This document shows, piece after piece, positions 19,020 through 27,547 of a stretch of DNA of 32,351 nucleotides. The notes beneath the pieces were generated by a model. That model made no database searches. It was not told the origin of the DNA and saw only the letters and a program-made list of their open reading frames with translations. The DNA is from Chromatiaceae bacterium. Its GTDB lineage: Bacteria > Pseudomonadota > Gammaproteobacteria > Chromatiales > Chromatiaceae. Position 1 is the first letter of the stretch; each line of letters opens with the position of its first letter. The stretch is from assembly GCA_003562815.1 (NCBI GenBank), contig PWTO01000276.1, positions 1-32,351 of the forward strand, read 5' to 3'. The position numbers and the translations under genes are program-made.

Positions 19020-19029
19020 TCGAGTGGGT

Positions 19030-19057
19030 AGGCCCGAGCGCGAAACGGCTCGGGCCT
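19030..19057. terminator. Probable bidirectional terminator hairpin
   Basis: Perfect 10-bp stem AGGCCCGAGC / GCTCGGGCCT with 8-nt loop GCGAAACG between convergent soeC (ends 19019) and the small ORF (ends 19065). Confidence 0.6.
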
Positions 19058-19064
19058 CGCTCGC

Positions 19065-19265
19065 TCAGTGGTGCGAGCTGAGCATCAACTTGAACATCTT
19101 CAGGTTGATGGCGATGAATCGCCAGAACTGCCAAAGCAGACTGGCGCGCATGTAGCGGGTAAAGGCGGTCGGAACCGGCGGGGAATAGGCCTGCTGATAG
19201 GGTTCTTTATTCTTTGGTTTCGTCGCTGCGGGCGCCGCGTCGTTTAAGGTGACATCGCTGCTCAT
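19065..19265 (-). CDS. 66-aa small protein with C-terminal hydrophobic/amphipathic helix
   Basis: MSSDVTLNDAAPAATKPKNKEPYQQAYSPPVPTAFTRYMRASLLWQFWRFIAINLKMFKLMLSSHH; strong SD GGAGGTCACG-ATG; downstream of and same strand as the SQR-like gene. Confidence 0.7.
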   Translation of the reverse strand: MSSDVTLNDAAPAATKPKNKEPYQQAYSPPVPTAFTRYMRASLLWQFWRFIAINLKMFKLMLSSHH

Positions 19266-19336
19266 CGTGACCTCCGGTTGGTGGTGGTGGACATTGGCAT
19301 GACTGGAGCCTTCAGCTGCGTGGGGAGGCTACCGGC

Positions 19337-20809
19337 TCAGTGCGGTAACAGCGACCAGCCCGGTCTCATCTTCGCCTGGTAGATGAAGACATGATGGAGG
19401 ATGTACTTCAGCCAGTGTCCGGCGAGGCCGATCTCGCCAAAGGTCAGCTCCATGTCGCGACCGTACTCGGGGTAGGTCTCGTAATCCGGCACCACCGGGT
19501 ACACCGTCATGGTGGCGGCCGAGCCTTTAAAGATGTGCATCCCGGTGGAGGCGACACAGGCCGCGCCCATCTCGGCCATCGAGGCGGTGTGGGTCGGTTC
19601 TGGAGCGCCACTGATCAAATCGCAGAGATTCGCGGCGACCGCTTTGCCAATGGTCGCCGCCGGCATGCCGGTGCGCGGTGGCGTCGGATTGATCGGCGTG
19701 CCGTTGGGGCTCTGCATCGGCTTGCTGATCAGATGCGGCGGCGCGAAGGCGATGCCGATGGCGAAGATGTTCTTGTACTTCGGCGTCTGATAGGTCTTCG
19801 GCCAATCGGCCTTGCTCCATTCCTCGTAGGGTTTCGGCGTGTAATCGCCATCGACCTTCATGAAGCCGTTGGGGGCAAACAGCTCGCTGCTGATGTCGCT
19901 GCCGTCTTGCGCGTAGGCTTTCAGCGGCTGACCGGCGAAGGGCGGGATCAGCATCGCGAAGTCGAACGCGAGCGTGTGCTCGGAGCCATCGAGCAGCTCG
20001 TAGTGGAGCGTGCCCGGCTCGATGCGCTTGACCCCGGCGCGCACGATCCACTCCATGCCGCGCTCGACCATCAGAGATTCGGCGAATACCTTGCCGTTGG
20101 TGATATAGCCGCCGCGCTTGATGTGTACGCCGCCCATGCCGAAGTCGCCGAGTTCGTACTCGTTGCTGATCCAGATGATGCGCGCTTTGTCGCGCACGCC
20201 CTTGGTGCGGAACAGGTGCTCGATGTTGTAGATGTACTCAAAGGCCGCGCCCTGACAGGTACACATGCCATGGCCGGTGCCAACCACGAAGGTGCGCGTT
20301 TCGCCGCGTTGCATCGCGGCGATGTTCGCCTGTAGCTCCTCATTGGCATGCAGTGCATGGCTCGGGGTGCAGACCGAGGTGGTGTAGCCCTCGTCTGGAC
20401 CTAAGCCGGGCGTGGCGCCGAAGTTGAGCTTGGGGCCGGTGGCATTGACCAGGTAATCGTAAGTGAGCGTCTCGCTCTGGCCGGCGCGCGCGGCATCGGT
20501 GTATTCAATGGTGACGTAGGGCGTCTTGGCTGCCTCGCCGCCTTCGGGGTGGATCGAGAGCGCCTTGGCTTGCTTGAAGACGGCGCCGAGGCGCTTATAG
20601 ACCGGGGCTAACGGGAAAGTGACCTGGCGTTCGGTCATCTCACCGACGCCGACCCAGATGTTGGAAGGAATCCAGTTCCAGCGCTCGTTCGGCGAGACGA
20701 CGACGATCTCGTGCTTGTCGTTGGCGCGTTTTTCGTTGAGCCATTTGCCGAGCCAGCGCGCAGTGGTGTGGCCTGAGATGCCCGCGCCGAGGATGACGAT
20801 GCGTGACAT
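19337..20809 (-). CDS. Sulfide:quinone oxidoreductase family FAD-dependent oxidoreductase
   Basis: MSRIVILGAGISGHTTARWL Rossmann FAD motif; WNWIPSNIWVGVGE; SVCTPSHA; GTGHGMCTCQGAAFEY; FAIGIAFAPP. Strong SD AAAGGAGG upstream. Confidence 0.85.
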   Translation of the reverse strand: MSRIVILGAGISGHTTARWLGKWLNEKRANDKHEIVVVSPNERWNWIPSNIWVGVGEMTERQVTFPLAPVYKRLGAVFKQAKALSIHPEGGEAAKTPYVTIEYTDAARAGQSETLTYDYLVNATGPKLNFGATPGLGPDEGYTTSVCTPSHALHANEELQANIAAMQRGETRTFVVGTGHGMCTCQGAAFEYIYNIEHLFRTKGVRDKARIIWISNEYELGDFGMGGVHIKRGGYITNGKVFAESLMVERGMEWIVRAGVKRIEPGTLHYELLDGSEHTLAFDFAMLIPPFAGQPLKAYAQDGSDISSELFAPNGFMKVDGDYTPKPYEEWSKADWPKTYQTPKYKNIFAIGIAFAPPHLISKPMQSPNGTPINPTPPRTGMPAATIGKAVAANLCDLISGAPEPTHTASMAEMGAACVASTGMHIFKGSAATMTVYPVVPDYETYPEYGRDMELTFGEIGLAGHWLKYILHHVFIYQAKMRPGWSLLPH

Positions 20810-20976
20810 GCTGTAACCTCCTTTGGTTGGTTTTTCAACTTGAGCCTAGCAGCCGGAGCAGGCAGTGCAAAGCGGTCTAGGTCAAGCATTGGATAGCGCC
20901 GCAGGCCGAGCGTTCAGGACTCCAGCTGCGGTGCATTCGGTCGTCGGCCAGCGCCGCTGGCCGCGCCAAATTTGGG

Positions 20977-23217
20977 TCAATCGCTGGCAACGGCGGTGCT
21001 GCTTACGGCAGGCTGTTCGGCCGTGGCTTCGAGCAAGTGAGGGCGGGGCGGATACATCACCGTCGGCCTGGCCTCGGAGAGCCAGCGCGTCAGGCTCGAC
21101 TCGCCCGCTGGCCATTGGCCTTTGCCGACGTTGGTCGCTGCCGCGCCCTCGAAGAGCAGATAACCGTACTTGCTGTAGTGGGGGAGCCTGCGCGCCAGAC
21201 TGCTGATCGCCTCGGCGCTGTCGGCGCCGATCCAGCCCAAGGGCTGCGCGCCGCGATGCGTGCCGATGACCGGTATCCGCTCGACATGCTCGGTCTCGAA
21301 TAGCCTGAGGCGCCGCTGCGCGGGATCGAGCGCGAACACACCTTGCTCGTCGCCGATCGCCGCCAGCGTGGGCAGCCAGCGGTTGCTCCAGCCCAGCAGC
21401 CAGATGGCCCGATCCGAGGGCAATGTCTCGCGCTCGCTGTCGAGCGCGATGGACCAACCCGCATGGCCGCGCTGCCAGGCCTCGGCCAGCTTGCGATAGG
21501 CGGTGCGCCGTTCGGGTGGCGCATCGGCCGGCACCAGGATCAGCCCGCGTTCGGCACCGAACAGGTTGCTGAAGGTGGTCGTCGCTTCGCCCTCGGCCAG
21601 CGTGCGGAAGCTGTCAAAGCGCGGGTCCACCGCGATCCGGGCTGGACGCGCATCCAGGACCGCCGAGAAATCCGCGCCGCGCGCGTCCATCGCCACCAGC
21701 AACTCGCTGGCCGCGCCGTGTTCATCGAGGAGCGCGATGGGTACTGGCAGCGGGAAGGGATCGGCGGCTTGCGTCTGCTCGAGCCGGCCGCTCAGACGCC
21801 AACGGCCGTCGTTGAGCGGCTCCACGGCGACGCTTTCCAAGGCTAGGCTGGGTGCGCCAGGGCGCGTCGTCCAGGCCTCGAAGAAGGCGTTGAGGTCCGC
21901 GCCGGATTCGGCCTCGAAGGCGCTCTGGATGGCGTCCCAGCCGGCCTCGGAGAAGCGATGGTCGCGGTAGAAGCGCCGCAGTCCCTGGGTAAAGGGCGCA
22001 TCACCGAGCTGCATGCGGAGCATGTGGAAGACCATCAGGGCCTTGCCGTAGCCGATCGCCTGCGAGGCGGCGCCGTGGCGACCCTGGAAGGCGCGTAGCG
22101 GAAAGTCCTGGTGGTCGCGCACATAGTCCGCATAGGCCTTGAGCTGGTCACGACGGTAGTCGCTGCCCTTGCCGGCAAGCTCCTGGTTCAGGTGGTCGGC
22201 CAGATAGGCTGTCAGCCCCTCGCTCCAGTTGCCCTGCGCATCATCGACATAGACGCCGTTGCCCCACCAATTGTGCAAGATCTCATGTGGATAGGATGAG
22301 TGCAGGATGAACGGCAGCCGCAGCACCCTGGGACCCAGGAGGGTGAACGAGGGCATGCCGTAGCCGGTTTCCCAGAAGTTTTCGACCAGCGCGAACTTGG
22401 CATAGGGATAGTCGCCGATCAGCTCGCTGTAGCGCGCGAGATAGGTTGCGGTGGCCTCCAGGTAGCGCGCGGCCAGTGCCTCGTCGGCGCGGCGCAGAAA
22501 AGCCTGCGCCTCGGCCACCTCGGTCGACTCGCGATAGAGCGTGAATGGGGCTGCGATCAGATAGAGTACGTCCTGCGGTGCCGTCTCCCGCCAGCCGACA
22601 CGGACGCGCTCACCGTCGTTCTCGATGCTCGGGCCCGCGCCCTGCGAAACCGCGAGCCAGCCCTGCGGTAGGTCGACCTCGAGCGCGAGGGTCTCGAGGC
22701 TGCCCAGTACGCGTGGATACCAGCCGCTATAGCCAGTCAGAAACACGCCCTCGGGGCTGATGGTGCCGAGCGACTGCTGCCGCTCTCGGCCCATGCCTTC
22801 GCGCACCGCATCGAGGCCGTGACGGATGTGGCCCTGATAGCGCAGATGAATCTCGCGGTCATCGCCGGTGAAGAGTCGATATTGAACGAGATGGCCGCGC
22901 CGCGCGACCCGCTCCAGACGCGCCTTGCCACCGACGACCTCCGCCTCGAGCGCCTGGTGCAGTTGCACCAGCAGCGTCGGGGGCGATGCAGGCGGCAGAC
23001 TCATGTAGTCGGTCGCGCTGAGCAGGCCCGTCTCCGGGTCAAGGACGACCGCGAGCCGATGGGCGACCACCGGCCTGGCCTCGGCGCCTGGCTTGGCCTC
23101 GGCGGCGCTCGGCGCCGTGCCGGGACCGAGCGTCGCGAGCAAGAGCAGCCCCAAAAGGACGGCTGGAATGCGGATCGATTGCCGGAACTTGTTGGAATCG
23201 CGCAGGGTCGCTGTCAT
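20977..23217 (-). CDS. M1-like zinc metallopeptidase, exported, with C-terminal extension
   Basis: Signal peptide MTATLRDSNKFRQSIRIPAVLLGLLLLATLGPGTA; HEILHNWWGNGVYVDDAQGNWSEGLTAY (HExxH...E). Longer ORF to 23325 possible but lacks support. Confidence 0.85.
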   Translation of the reverse strand: MTATLRDSNKFRQSIRIPAVLLGLLLLATLGPGTAPSAAEAKPGAEARPVVAHRLAVVLDPETGLLSATDYMSLPPASPPTLLVQLHQALEAEVVGGKARLERVARRGHLVQYRLFTGDDREIHLRYQGHIRHGLDAVREGMGRERQQSLGTISPEGVFLTGYSGWYPRVLGSLETLALEVDLPQGWLAVSQGAGPSIENDGERVRVGWRETAPQDVLYLIAAPFTLYRESTEVAEAQAFLRRADEALAARYLEATATYLARYSELIGDYPYAKFALVENFWETGYGMPSFTLLGPRVLRLPFILHSSYPHEILHNWWGNGVYVDDAQGNWSEGLTAYLADHLNQELAGKGSDYRRDQLKAYADYVRDHQDFPLRAFQGRHGAASQAIGYGKALMVFHMLRMQLGDAPFTQGLRRFYRDHRFSEAGWDAIQSAFEAESGADLNAFFEAWTTRPGAPSLALESVAVEPLNDGRWRLSGRLEQTQAADPFPLPVPIALLDEHGAASELLVAMDARGADFSAVLDARPARIAVDPRFDSFRTLAEGEATTTFSNLFGAERGLILVPADAPPERRTAYRKLAEAWQRGHAGWSIALDSERETLPSDRAIWLLGWSNRWLPTLAAIGDEQGVFALDPAQRRLRLFETEHVERIPVIGTHRGAQPLGWIGADSAEAISSLARRLPHYSKYGYLLFEGAAATNVGKGQWPAGESSLTRWLSEARPTVMYPPRPHLLEATAEQPAVSSTAVASD

Positions 23218-23340
23218 CTGTATCCCTAGAGGCCGTGATGGGACGATGTCTCTCGCAAGACCTTTCGTTGAGTACCCCGATTTTGAGTACCCAGATGATC
23301 GGATGATCTGGGCGCTGTCAGCCAACCCAAGAGAGTCCTA

Positions 23341-24588
23341 ATGACACCGCGACCCACTCCCGTGCTCCTGCGGCTTCTCATGAACCGGCGTCGGGCGTTG
23401 ATCCCGACCCTTGTGCCCGTGCTATTGGCGAGCGTGTTCTCGCTTGCGGCGGGTGTCACCGGATCGGCGAGCGCGAGTGCTGTCCCAGACTCGTCAAAGG
23501 ATGAGCGCGCCCTGGGTGTCGATCCAGCCACCGACGATCCCGCCACCAAGGTGCTCGATGTCTCTCGCCTTGGCGAACTCGATGGCCTGATCGAGCAACT
23601 GGCCGATGACCGTGTGATCTTTGTCGGCGAGACGCATGATCGCTACGAGGACCATCTGAACCAGCTCGCGATCATGCGCGGTCTGCATGAACGCGGCAAC
23701 CCGATCGCGATCGGCATGGAATTCTTTCAGCAGCCGTTTCAGGACACGCTCGATGCCTATGTCGCCGGCGACCTGAGTGAAGCAGAGCTGCTGCGCGAGA
23801 CCGAATACTTCGAGCGCTGGCGGTTCGATTATCGGCTCTACCGGCCGATCCTGCGCTATGCGCGCGCGCATGGCCTGCCGCTGATCGCGCTCAACCTGCC
23901 GCGCGAGATCACCAGGCAGGTGGGCGATGGCGGTATCGCCTCGCTCGGCCCTGAGCAGGCCGCGATGATCCCGCGCGAGATCGATCGCGACGACTCCGAA
24001 TACCGCGCCTATCTGGAGACGGTGTTCGCCATGCATCCGCACTCGGAAGACGCCTCATTCGAGCATTTCCTTGAGGTGCAGCTGCTTTGGGACGAGGGCA
24101 TGGCCGAGCGCGCGGTACGCTGGCTGCGCGAGCACCCCGACGCGCAACTGATCGTGCTGGCCGGCGCGGGGCATATCGAGTACGGCCGGGGCATTCCATC
24201 GCGGGTCCAGCGGCGCCTAGCGGTGCCGATGTCGATTGTGATGAGCGGCCAACAGCGCCCGCTGGACCCAAGGATGGCTGACTTCCTGCTCTATCCGCAG
24301 CCCGTCAGTCTGCCCAAGGCCGGGGTCATGGGGGTGATGTTGGATACCGAGTCGGAAGGCGAGGGCGTTGCGATCCAGGGCTTCGCGCCGCAAAGCGGCG
24401 CGCGTGAGGCCGGCGTCAAGGAGGGAGATCGAATCGTCGGCATCGGTGACACCCTGGTCGCGTCCTATGCCGATATCCGCATTGCGCTCATGGATAGCCG
24501 CCCCGGTCAACGGATGCCGGTCGCGGTGCTGCGTAATCCGCGCCGTGGCGACGCCGAGCAGCTACGCTTCGAGGTGACCTTGCAGTGA
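23341..24588 (+). CDS. ChaN-like (haem-binding uptake, DUF399) protein with C-terminal PDZ domain
   Basis: RVIFVGETHDRYEDHLNQL, AIGMEFFQQPFQ, LAGAGHIEYGRGIP typical of ChaN; GFAPQSGAREAGVKEGDRIVGIGDTLV is a PDZ. Alternative start ATG 23380. Confidence 0.87.
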   Translation: MTPRPTPVLLRLLMNRRRALIPTLVPVLLASVFSLAAGVTGSASASAVPDSSKDERALGVDPATDDPATKVLDVSRLGELDGLIEQLADDRVIFVGETHDRYEDHLNQLAIMRGLHERGNPIAIGMEFFQQPFQDTLDAYVAGDLSEAELLRETEYFERWRFDYRLYRPILRYARAHGLPLIALNLPREITRQVGDGGIASLGPEQAAMIPREIDRDDSEYRAYLETVFAMHPHSEDASFEHFLEVQLLWDEGMAERAVRWLREHPDAQLIVLAGAGHIEYGRGIPSRVQRRLAVPMSIVMSGQQRPLDPRMADFLLYPQPVSLPKAGVMGVMLDTESEGEGVAIQGFAPQSGAREAGVKEGDRIVGIGDTLVASYADIRIALMDSRPGQRMPVAVLRNPRRGDAEQLRFEVTLQ

Positions 24589-25997
24589 TGTCAGCGCACG
24601 CCCGATCGCGCGGTGTCGCGCCAGCGCCAGCTCCGGCTTCGACCTTTGCCGCGCCCCCGGCCCCGGAGCTGCTCGCGCCCGCAGGTACGCTGCGCAATCT
24701 GCGCTACGCGCTTGCCTATGGGGCCGACGCCGTCTATGCCGGTATCCCACGCTACAGTCTGCGGGTGCGCAATAACGAGTTCGGCTCGCTCGCGGCCCTC
24801 GCCGAAGGGATCGCTGCGGTGCGCGCTGCCGGCAAACGCTTCTATCTGGCCGCGAACCTGATGCCGCACGGCGCCAAGCTGGCGACCTTTCAGGCCGATC
24901 TGGAGCCGGTGATTGCACTGGGTCCAGATGCGCTGATCCTGTCCGATCCGGGGTTGATCCTGCTGGTGCGCGAGCGATGGCCGGAGGTTGCCATCCATCT
25001 CTCGGTGCAAGCCAATACCACCAATGCCGCAGCGGTGCGCTTCTGGCAGCAGCAGGGGCTGCGCCGCGCGATCCTCTCGCGCGAACTCTCGCTCGATGAA
25101 ATCGCCGAGATTCGCGAGGCTTGCCCGGAGATGGAGCTTGAAGTGTTCGTCCACGGCGCGCTCTGCATTGCCTACTCGGGCCGCTGTCTGCTCTCGGGCT
25201 ATCTGAACCATCGCGATGCCAATCAGGGCAGCTGCACCAATGCCTGCCGCTGGTCCTACCGGGTTGGGCAGTCGTCAAGCACGGCGGCGATGGGGCCGCC
25301 GCCAGAGAGGGCGATCGATCAACGCGCGGCTGAGCTGAGCGCGGATGCGGCGCCCGAACGCCATCCCGAGGCCGATCAGGTCTGGCTGCTGGAAGAGGCC
25401 GAGCGGCCTGGCGAGTACATGGCGATGTTCGAGGATGAGCATGGCAGCTATGTGATGAATTCGCGCGATCTGCGCGCGGTCGAGCATGTCGCGCGCCTCA
25501 GCGCCATCGGTGTCGATTCGCTCAAGATCGAAGGCCGCACCAAGTCGCATTACTACACGGCGCGCACCACCTCGGTCTATCGTCGGGCGATCGATGATGC
25601 TGCCGCCGGGAGAGGTTTCGATCGCGGCCTGCTCGACGAACTCGACGGCTTGGCCAATCGCGGCTACACCGAGGGTTTCCTGCGCAGACATGCCCCCTCG
25701 GCGCTGCAAAATTACGCCGCCGGCAGCTCGGTCAGCGAGCGCCGACAGTTCGTCGGCGAACTCGCGCGGGTCGATACCGCAAGCGGCCTCGCCGAGGTGC
25801 GGGTGCGTAATCGCTTCGCACTGGGCGATGAGCTGGAATGGATCACCCCGGCGGGCCTGCGGCGCTTTCGGCTGGAGCAGTTGAGCGCGACCGATGGCCG
25901 GCCCCTTGATGCAGCGCCCGGCGATGGCTGGACAGTGCGCATCCCGCTGCCGGATCAACCGCTTCCGGCGGAGGCGCTCCTCGCGAAGGTGCTCTAA
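24585..25997 (+). CDS. U32 family peptidase-like protein (YegQ/TrhP type)
   Basis: ELEVFVHGALCIAYSGRCLLSGYLNHRDANQGSCTNACRW U32 signature; TGATG overlap with the ChaN-PDZ stop. Confidence 0.88.
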   Translation: MMSAHARSRGVAPAPAPASTFAAPPAPELLAPAGTLRNLRYALAYGADAVYAGIPRYSLRVRNNEFGSLAALAEGIAAVRAAGKRFYLAANLMPHGAKLATFQADLEPVIALGPDALILSDPGLILLVRERWPEVAIHLSVQANTTNAAAVRFWQQQGLRRAILSRELSLDEIAEIREACPEMELEVFVHGALCIAYSGRCLLSGYLNHRDANQGSCTNACRWSYRVGQSSSTAAMGPPPERAIDQRAAELSADAAPERHPEADQVWLLEEAERPGEYMAMFEDEHGSYVMNSRDLRAVEHVARLSAIGVDSLKIEGRTKSHYYTARTTSVYRRAIDDAAAGRGFDRGLLDELDGLANRGYTEGFLRRHAPSALQNYAAGSSVSERRQFVGELARVDTASGLAEVRVRNRFALGDELEWITPAGLRRFRLEQLSATDGRPLDAAPGDGWTVRIPLPDQPLPAEALLAKVL

Positions 25998-26024
25998 GGT
26001 CGTCAGGTCGGCCTGAGTGCCGGT

Positions 26025-27263
26025 CTAGCGGGCATCATCCTGCCCGAGCTGGGCCTTGAGCAGCTCGCCAAGGGTGCCGACGCCGGCATCCTCGTCCTTG
26101 TCCCGCGAGCGACCGCGTTCCTCCGAGCTTGGCGACGAGCGAGACTGCGTGGTACCGGCCTCGGCCGCTTGCAGACGCTCGGGCGCGAGCGAAAGACCGA
26201 TGCGGCGGCGCTCGGTATCCACCTGCACGACCACCGCATCGACCTGCTGATCGACCTGCACCACGTCCTTGGGATGCTCGACGCGGTGTCCCGCGCCGAG
26301 TTCGCTGACGTGCACCAGGCCGGTGAGCCCGGGCTCGAGTTCGACGAAGGCGCCGAAGGGTTCGAGGCGCTCGATGCGCCCGCGCACCTGGGTGCCGGGT
26401 CGGTAGCGCTGCGCGGCGTCGGACCAGGGGCTCTTTGCCAGGGCGCGCATCGAGAGCGCGATCCGCTCCGGGCGCTTGGGGTTGTTGGTCTGCTCGATGC
26501 GCAGGACCGCGACCTCGATCTCCTGACCGATGCTCAACACCTCTTCCGGATGCCGCACGCGACCGAGCGCGAGTTCGCTGATGTGGATCATGCCCTCGAC
26601 GCCGCCGAGATCGATGAAGGCGCCGAATTCTTGTAGTCCAACCACGGTGCCCGGCAGTACGGCGCCGGGCTCGAGCTTGGCGCGCAGCTCAGCGGCGCGC
26701 TCGGCCTGCGCTTCCTCAAGGATGGCGCGACGCGACACCACGAGATTCAGCCGTCGCCCGCCCTCGAATTTGGTGATGCGGAACGAGGCGCGCTCGCCAA
26801 CCAGGCTGGAGAGATCCTCGATGAAGCGCAGATCGGCCTGCGAGGCCGGGCAGAAGGCGCGCTGGCCGGCGATCTGCACTTCGAGACCGCCCTTGGTGGT
26901 GCCGGTGATCTGGCCCTCGACCGGAGTGCCGGCCTGGAACGCGGCCTGGAGCTGATCGGCGCCGTGGGCGTGGCGACCGTGGCGACTGCCAAGCACCAGG
27001 GTGCCGGTGTCGGGATCGACACCGGTGACCGCCGCCTCGATCGGGTCGCCGACGGCTTTGTTCACCTGACCATCGGCGTCGCGCAGGTTGCTGAGTTCCA
27101 GGGTGGCCTCGGCCTTGCCACCGATATCGACGAACGCATGCTCTTCGCCGATCTCGATGATAGTGCCTTGAACCCGGTCACCCACCTTGGGGCGTGCGGC
27201 CAGCGCCTGCTCGGTTTTTTCCAGCTCCTTGAGCAGGGCCTCGAAATCGTTGTCGTCGGTCAT
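26025..27263 (-). CDS. Multi-S1-domain RNA-binding protein (RpsA-like)
   Basis: About four S1 repeats, e.g. PGTVVGLQEFGAFIDLGGVEGMIHISEL and GRIERLEPFGAFVELEPGLTGLVHVSEL; charged Ser/Arg/Asp tail. Confidence 0.87.
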   Translation of the reverse strand: MTDDNDFEALLKELEKTEQALAARPKVGDRVQGTIIEIGEEHAFVDIGGKAEATLELSNLRDADGQVNKAVGDPIEAAVTGVDPDTGTLVLGSRHGRHAHGADQLQAAFQAGTPVEGQITGTTKGGLEVQIAGQRAFCPASQADLRFIEDLSSLVGERASFRITKFEGGRRLNLVVSRRAILEEAQAERAAELRAKLEPGAVLPGTVVGLQEFGAFIDLGGVEGMIHISELALGRVRHPEEVLSIGQEIEVAVLRIEQTNNPKRPERIALSMRALAKSPWSDAAQRYRPGTQVRGRIERLEPFGAFVELEPGLTGLVHVSELGAGHRVEHPKDVVQVDQQVDAVVVQVDTERRRIGLSLAPERLQAAEAGTTQSRSSPSSEERGRSRDKDEDAGVGTLGELLKAQLGQDDAR

Positions 27264-27547
27264 CGATGGGGGGCCTGTCTTCGGGCCGGTCGAAAATGGG
27301 GACGGTAAGCGGTTGCAGGCTGTGAGCCACTGGCGTGGACAACACAGTGAGTAGGGATTCTACTCGGCTGGCAACGCTGGGGGCCAGCATCAGGCAAATT
27401 TTCTACTGATCTGAGGCATTTTTCGGGCGCACAGCCCAACCTGGGGCCGTTGGGCCACAGGGCGGATGGTTTTGGGGCTCGTACCCGCGTTAAGCTAATC
27501 GCCCCGGACGAAAGCGACCACGCATTGACTCAGGAGCCCCCCGACCG

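Noticed and set aside
19391-20335. 314-aa plus-strand ORF antisense to the SQR-like gene
   Set aside because: Shadow ORF; SQR-like gene has strong SD and conserved motifs.
23218-23325. N-terminal extension of the M1-like peptidase ORF (MADSAQIIRSSGYSKSGYSTKG...)
   Set aside because: The ATG at 23217 gives a proper signal peptide; the upstream part is better explained as intergenic direct repeats.
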